Assembly: GCA_031550435.1 (NCBI GenBank)
Contig: JAVBOO010000012.1
Location: 1-64,000, forward strand
DNA: 64,000 nt
Origin: JAVBOO01 sp031550435
Lineage (GTDB): Bacteria; Bacillota; Clostridia; Lachnospirales; WRAX01
Reading direction: 5' to 3'
The notes under the pieces are model-generated. The model was given only the letters and a program-made list of their open reading frames with translations, had not been told where the DNA came from and ran no database searches. A program made the translations under genes and the position numbers. Position 1 is the stretch's first letter. Each line of letters begins with the position of its first letter. Positions 61,354-64,000 of this stretch are shown here, in pieces.

Positions 61354-62055
61354 TTGGTGAAAAGTATTAACAAGTATTTTGCGGAATTTATCGGAACAGC
61401 CGTGCTTGTATTATTCGGCTGCGGCGCCGCGGTTGCATCCGGCATCCCGGGCATCGGCCTCGATTTGTACGGCGTGGCGATGGCTTTCGGTTTAAGTATT
61501 GTCGCGATGGCGTATGTTATCGGCAGTATTTCGGGCTGTCACATCAACCCCGCTGTTTCTCTCGCAATGTTTATCAACAAAAAGCTTTCGCTGACTGATT
61601 TCATCGCTTATGTTATCGCACAAATTCTCGGTGCTTTGCTCGGCGCGGCAATACTCTCGCTTATTATCAGCTCGGCAGCAAATCTCAGCATTGCCGAATA
61701 CGGAATGGGCGCGAACATGTTCGGCTCGACGACTGCCGCAAGTCTCGACGCTGTCGGCGCGTTTGTTGTTGAGCTTGTTCTTACGTTTGTCTTCGTATTC
61801 ACCATACTCGGCGTTACTTCGGAATCGAAGTTTGAAAGCATCGCCGGTATCGTAATAGGTCTTACACTTACGTTTGTACATATACTCGGAATCAAACTTA
61901 CGGGAACATCGGTTAACCCCGCAAGATCAATCGCTCCCGCTCTTTTTGTCGGCGGAGACGCTCTCAAACAACTGTGGCTGTTTATCGTTGCACCTCTTGC
62001 AGGCTCGGCTCTCGCAGCCTTTGTTTGGAAGGCTATAAGAGTAACGAGAAGATAA
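61354..62055 (+). CDS. MIP-family channel, AqpZ-like aquaporin
   Basis: The protein has 233 residues and six membrane helices. The two half-helix motifs are intact: GCHINPAVSLA and GTSVNPARSIAPAL. The second motif has NPARS, not NPARD as in GlpF-type glycerol channels, and a His occurs in the fifth helix (TFVHILGI) as in AqpZ, so water is the likelier cargo. Start is TTG at 61354 or GTG at 61357; AAGGG suits both. Single gene with its own promoter; no glycerol genes nearby. Confidence 0.9.
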   Translation: MVKSINKYFAEFIGTAVLVLFGCGAAVASGIPGIGLDLYGVAMAFGLSIVAMAYVIGSISGCHINPAVSLAMFINKKLSLTDFIAYVIAQILGALLGAAILSLIISSAANLSIAEYGMGANMFGSTTAASLDAVGAFVVELVLTFVFVFTILGVTSESKFESIAGIVIGLTLTFVHILGIKLTGTSVNPARSIAPALFVGGDALKQLWLFIVAPLAGSALAAFVWKAIRVTRR

Positions 62056-62080
62056 ACAACCGAAAAACGAATATTATTGG

Positions 62081-62177
62081 GGCGACAGTTAAACCATTCG
62101 CTAAACTTGTCGCCTCAATCCCCCTTTGGCCCGCAGGACCGGCTATAAAGGGGTGACTAAACCGCGAAGTTTAATCG
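62081..62177 (+). repeat. Dispersed repeat family A, copy
   Basis: GGCGACAGTTAAACCATTCG, CTAAACTTGTCGCCTCAA, CCCCCTTTGGCCC...CTATAAAGGGG, then the end hairpin CTAAACC-GCGA-AGTTTAATC with one mismatch. Confidence 0.8.
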
Positions 62178-62196
62178 TTGGTCAAAATCACGGTCG

Positions 62197-62236
62197 AGAA
62201 TCAGAACTGTTCATTGCGGCTCTGATTCTTTTTTTA
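62197..62236 (+). terminator. Terminator after aquaporin gene
   Basis: AGAATCAGA and TCTGATTCT form a 9-bp perfect stem with a longer loop, followed by TTTTTT. Confidence 0.8.
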
Positions 62237-62245
62237 GCGGTAAAC

Positions 62246-62280
62246 TAAAAAATCGAGACAGCACGACTCTCGATTTTTTG
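62246..62280 (+). terminator. Second hairpin terminator-like element
   Basis: AAAAAATCGAGA and TCTCGATTTTTT form a perfect 12-bp stem with loop CAGCACGAC, 10 bp after the previous terminator. The rest of the gap to 62573 is AT-rich without genes. Confidence 0.75.
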
Positions 62281-62572
62281 CATGTCTTCAGGGACTGTAT
62301 TAAAAGCGTAATATCAACTGTCTCTCAGATCCGTCACACCGTTTATTAAATGTCCGACCCTGCCAACCTTAACCCGGCACATTTAACTTCTATGTAAGAA
62401 TGCACTTTCAAGCTTCCATTCACACTATAAATACTACATTTTACTATATATCCCAAAATTATGCAAGGTGTAATTACTATTTTATGTATTTTTTTGCATT
62501 TTTGTTCTTTTTGCCATAAAGTAGAGCTTATTTTTACATCGTTTTTGTAACATAATTCATTTTCAGATATAT

Positions 62573-62598
62573 ACAAATTTTCCAATTTGTGCTATAAT
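62573..62598 (+). promoter_or_regulatory. Promoter region of the S8 protease with inverted repeat
   Basis: TATAAT is at 62593-62598. Immediately upstream ACAAATT-TTCC-AATTTGT (62573-62590) is a perfect 7-bp inverted repeat covering the spacer and the place of the -35, where no consensus -35 exists. It looks like an operator for a repressor or activator. Confidence 0.5.
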
Positions 62599-62670
62599 TT
62601 CATTGAGGTCGAAAAAGGCTAGCCACAAAAAAAGATCTCGCAGGCATAAATCATATCAGAGGAGGACATT

Positions 62671-64000
62671 ATGAAGAAACATTCAAAACGATTCATCAGC
62701 CTGGCACTGAGCGTTGCAATGGTAATCGGTTCCTTCGGAATCACGAACACATTTGCAGCAAACCGACAAGAGAGAACTCTCACTGTCAGGCCGGGTATCG
62801 CGGAAGCAACCGAGTACGATAACATGCTTCTTAACGAAGAACTTGCATCCCGGTATTTGGAAACAAACTCGAACGATGTTCAAAGCAGTTTACTCGGCAG
62901 TTTAACCCCTGAACAAGTAAATTACGTTAATGATTATGCGAAATCGATCGACACGAAACTCGGACTTATAGGATTTGATGAAGATTTTGATTTTTCATCC
63001 GAAGAACAGGTAAGCGTAATTGTCGAGCTTAACACACTGCCTTCCGCGATTTTGCCTGTTTACACGGCGCTTAACGGCGGCGTAATGAGCGAAGCGGCAG
63101 CAGAAAGAAGTGTCTTTGCTTCTCAGTCCGATTTCTCGGCTCAGGCTGCAAATGCGGGCATTGCTGCTGAAATCGACATCATAAAAACATATTCAAAGCT
63201 TTTCAACGGTTTCTCCGTAACCTTACCCGCAAATACAGTTAAAGAGCTTGTCGCTCTTAAATCTGTATTCTCGGTTTCTCCCGACTTCACGGTTTGCCTC
63301 GACCCCGAGGAAGACGCTTCAACTCCTGTCGGAGCCGACGACTATTCCGACTTTAAAGGACTCGGAATGGCCGAAAGCAGAGAGCTTTTCAACATGAATT
63401 ACATAAATGATACCCTCGGCCTTGACGGTGAAGGTATGCTTGTCGGTGTAATCGATACCGGCGTTGACTACAACAATCCGGACCTTATTAACGGTTTTGT
63501 CGGAGGCTATGACTATGTTGACAATGACGATGATCCTATGGAAACTACATACGAGGATTATTTAAAAGTCAAAGACAGCATGCCTTGGATCAATCCCGAT
63601 TCCGGAACGGTCTATATCACATCACACGGTACGCACGTTGCGGGAACTATTGCCGGCAGAGGCGAGAACACTGAATCGGCTTATTCGACTCTCGGAATCG
63701 CTCCTAAGGCAAAGTTCAAAATGTATAGAGTACTCGGACCTTACGGCACGGGAACAACGTCAAACATCCTTGCCGCTATCGAGCAGTCTTACAACGACGG
63801 ATGTGATGTTGTTAACATGTCTCTCGGTATGAGCGCAAACCTTCCGTACTATGCAACGGTTACTATGGTTAACAACGCTGTAATCGGAGGCACCGTATTT
63901 GCCGTAGCTGCCGGAAACAGCGGATTTGACCAATATTCGGGCAGAGTGGTTATGGGTTCGCTCGGCTGCCCCGGAACGGCTTATCTTGCTATCACTTCAG
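62671..64000 (+). CDS. Secreted subtilisin-like (S8) protease, 3' end beyond window
   Basis: The first 443 codons are present and the frame is still open at the window edge. GAGGAGG is 7 bp before the ATG. A Sec signal peptide (about 1-30, MKKHSKRFISLALSVAM...TFAA) is followed by an inhibitor-I9-like propeptide region (about 105-215) and the S8 catalytic domain. The Asp is D262 in VIDTGVD, the His is H319 in HGTHVAGTIAG, the substrate-binding VVNMSLGMS is present, and the oxyanion Asn is N416 in AAGNSG. The catalytic Ser lies beyond 64000. Likely a cell-envelope or secreted protease for peptide nutrition. Confidence 0.93.
   Translation, partial: MKKHSKRFISLALSVAMVIGSFGITNTFAANRQERTLTVRPGIAEATEYDNMLLNEELASRYLETNSNDVQSSLLGSLTPEQVNYVNDYAKSIDTKLGLIGFDEDFDFSSEEQVSVIVELNTLPSAILPVYTALNGGVMSEAAAERSVFASQSDFSAQAANAGIAAEIDIIKTYSKLFNGFSVTLPANTVKELVALKSVFSVSPDFTVCLDPEEDASTPVGADDYSDFKGLGMAESRELFNMNYINDTLGLDGEGMLVGVIDTGVDYNNPDLINGFVGGYDYVDNDDDPMETTYEDYLKVKDSMPWINPDSGTVYITSHGTHVAGTIAGRGENTESAYSTLGIAPKAKFKMYRVLGPYGTGTTSNILAAIEQSYNDGCDVVNMSLGMSANLPYYATVTMVNNAVIGGTVFAVAAGNSGFDQYSGRVVMGSLGCPGTAYLAITS

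Overview
The window reads as chromosomal DNA of an anaerobic, endospore-forming low-to-mid GC Firmicute of class Clostridia. The evidence is a complete spo0A with its own promoter, a YlmC/YmxH-type PRC-barrel protein, a GerMN lipoprotein, a BofC-like protein, a leucine T-box leader on leuS, walRK-yycHI, a tryptophanase and a large 2-hydroxyacyl-CoA dehydratase-activase-type protein. An Oscillospirales-like lineage is a guess only. There is no phage, plasmid, CRISPR or insertion-sequence transposase.

Layout. 1-2400: six tRNA genes in three transcription units (Pro-Val-Met, Glu-Cys, Gly) with consensus promoters and hairpin terminators, in repeat-rich DNA. 2546-9582 (minus): an apparent operon of rsmF-type rRNA methyltransferase, ygiQ radical SAM protein, ABC exporter, MFS exporter and a small methyltransferase. 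10043-11892: a small acidic protein, then a metallophosphoesterase and a small alarmone synthetase on the minus strand. 12124-16735 (plus): membrane protein, GerMN lipoprotein, rsmA, Asp23/Gls24 protein and fakA. 16843-20942 (plus): Atg22-like MFS, GtrA-like protein, GT2 glycosyltransferase and GT-C enzyme, resembling a three-component glycosylation module. 21135-23282: RNase R. 23485-26642: CYTH protein, spo0A, an aberrant histidine phosphatase and an orphan HPt protein. 27216-28598: tryptophanase. 28730-31149 (minus): metK, nrdR, YmxH-type protein and a small unknown. 31512-37937 (plus): 1430-residue activase fusion, S41 peptidase, engB and a PspC protein. 38086-40350: chemotaxis receptor. 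40995-43891: AI-2E-type exporter, zinc-ribbon protein and BofC-like protein. 44421-51620: glgB, then walR-walK-yycH-yycI. 51662-54373: T-box and leuS. 54495-58668 (minus): MacB/FtsX-type ABC system. 59035-61212: hybrid sensor kinase. 61354-62055: aquaporin. 62671-end: the first 443 codons of a secreted subtilisin-like protease.

The genes are mostly recognisable. The least ordinary part is the intergenic DNA. At least four families of 80-170-bp structured repeats (called A, B, C and D here), plus a short motif E, fill many of the gaps. They are mostly imperfect palindromes with hairpins. In family B the hairpin stem has different but still self-complementary sequence in different copies. Repeats abut coding sequences: a family A copy supplies the stop codon of glgB, a family B half-copy sits just upstream of the GT-C gene, and a family C copy separates the ABC ATPase gene from its permeases. 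No mobilising enzyme is encoded here.

Other points worth attention are a histidine-phosphatase gene that appears to start with ATT and has Asn in place of its nucleophilic His; a cluster of 0A-box-like TGTC repeats at about 10-bp spacing upstream of spo0A; an orphan HPt protein near spo0A in a window that also holds a hybrid kinase; and a KMDKS variant of the KMSKS loop in LeuRS.
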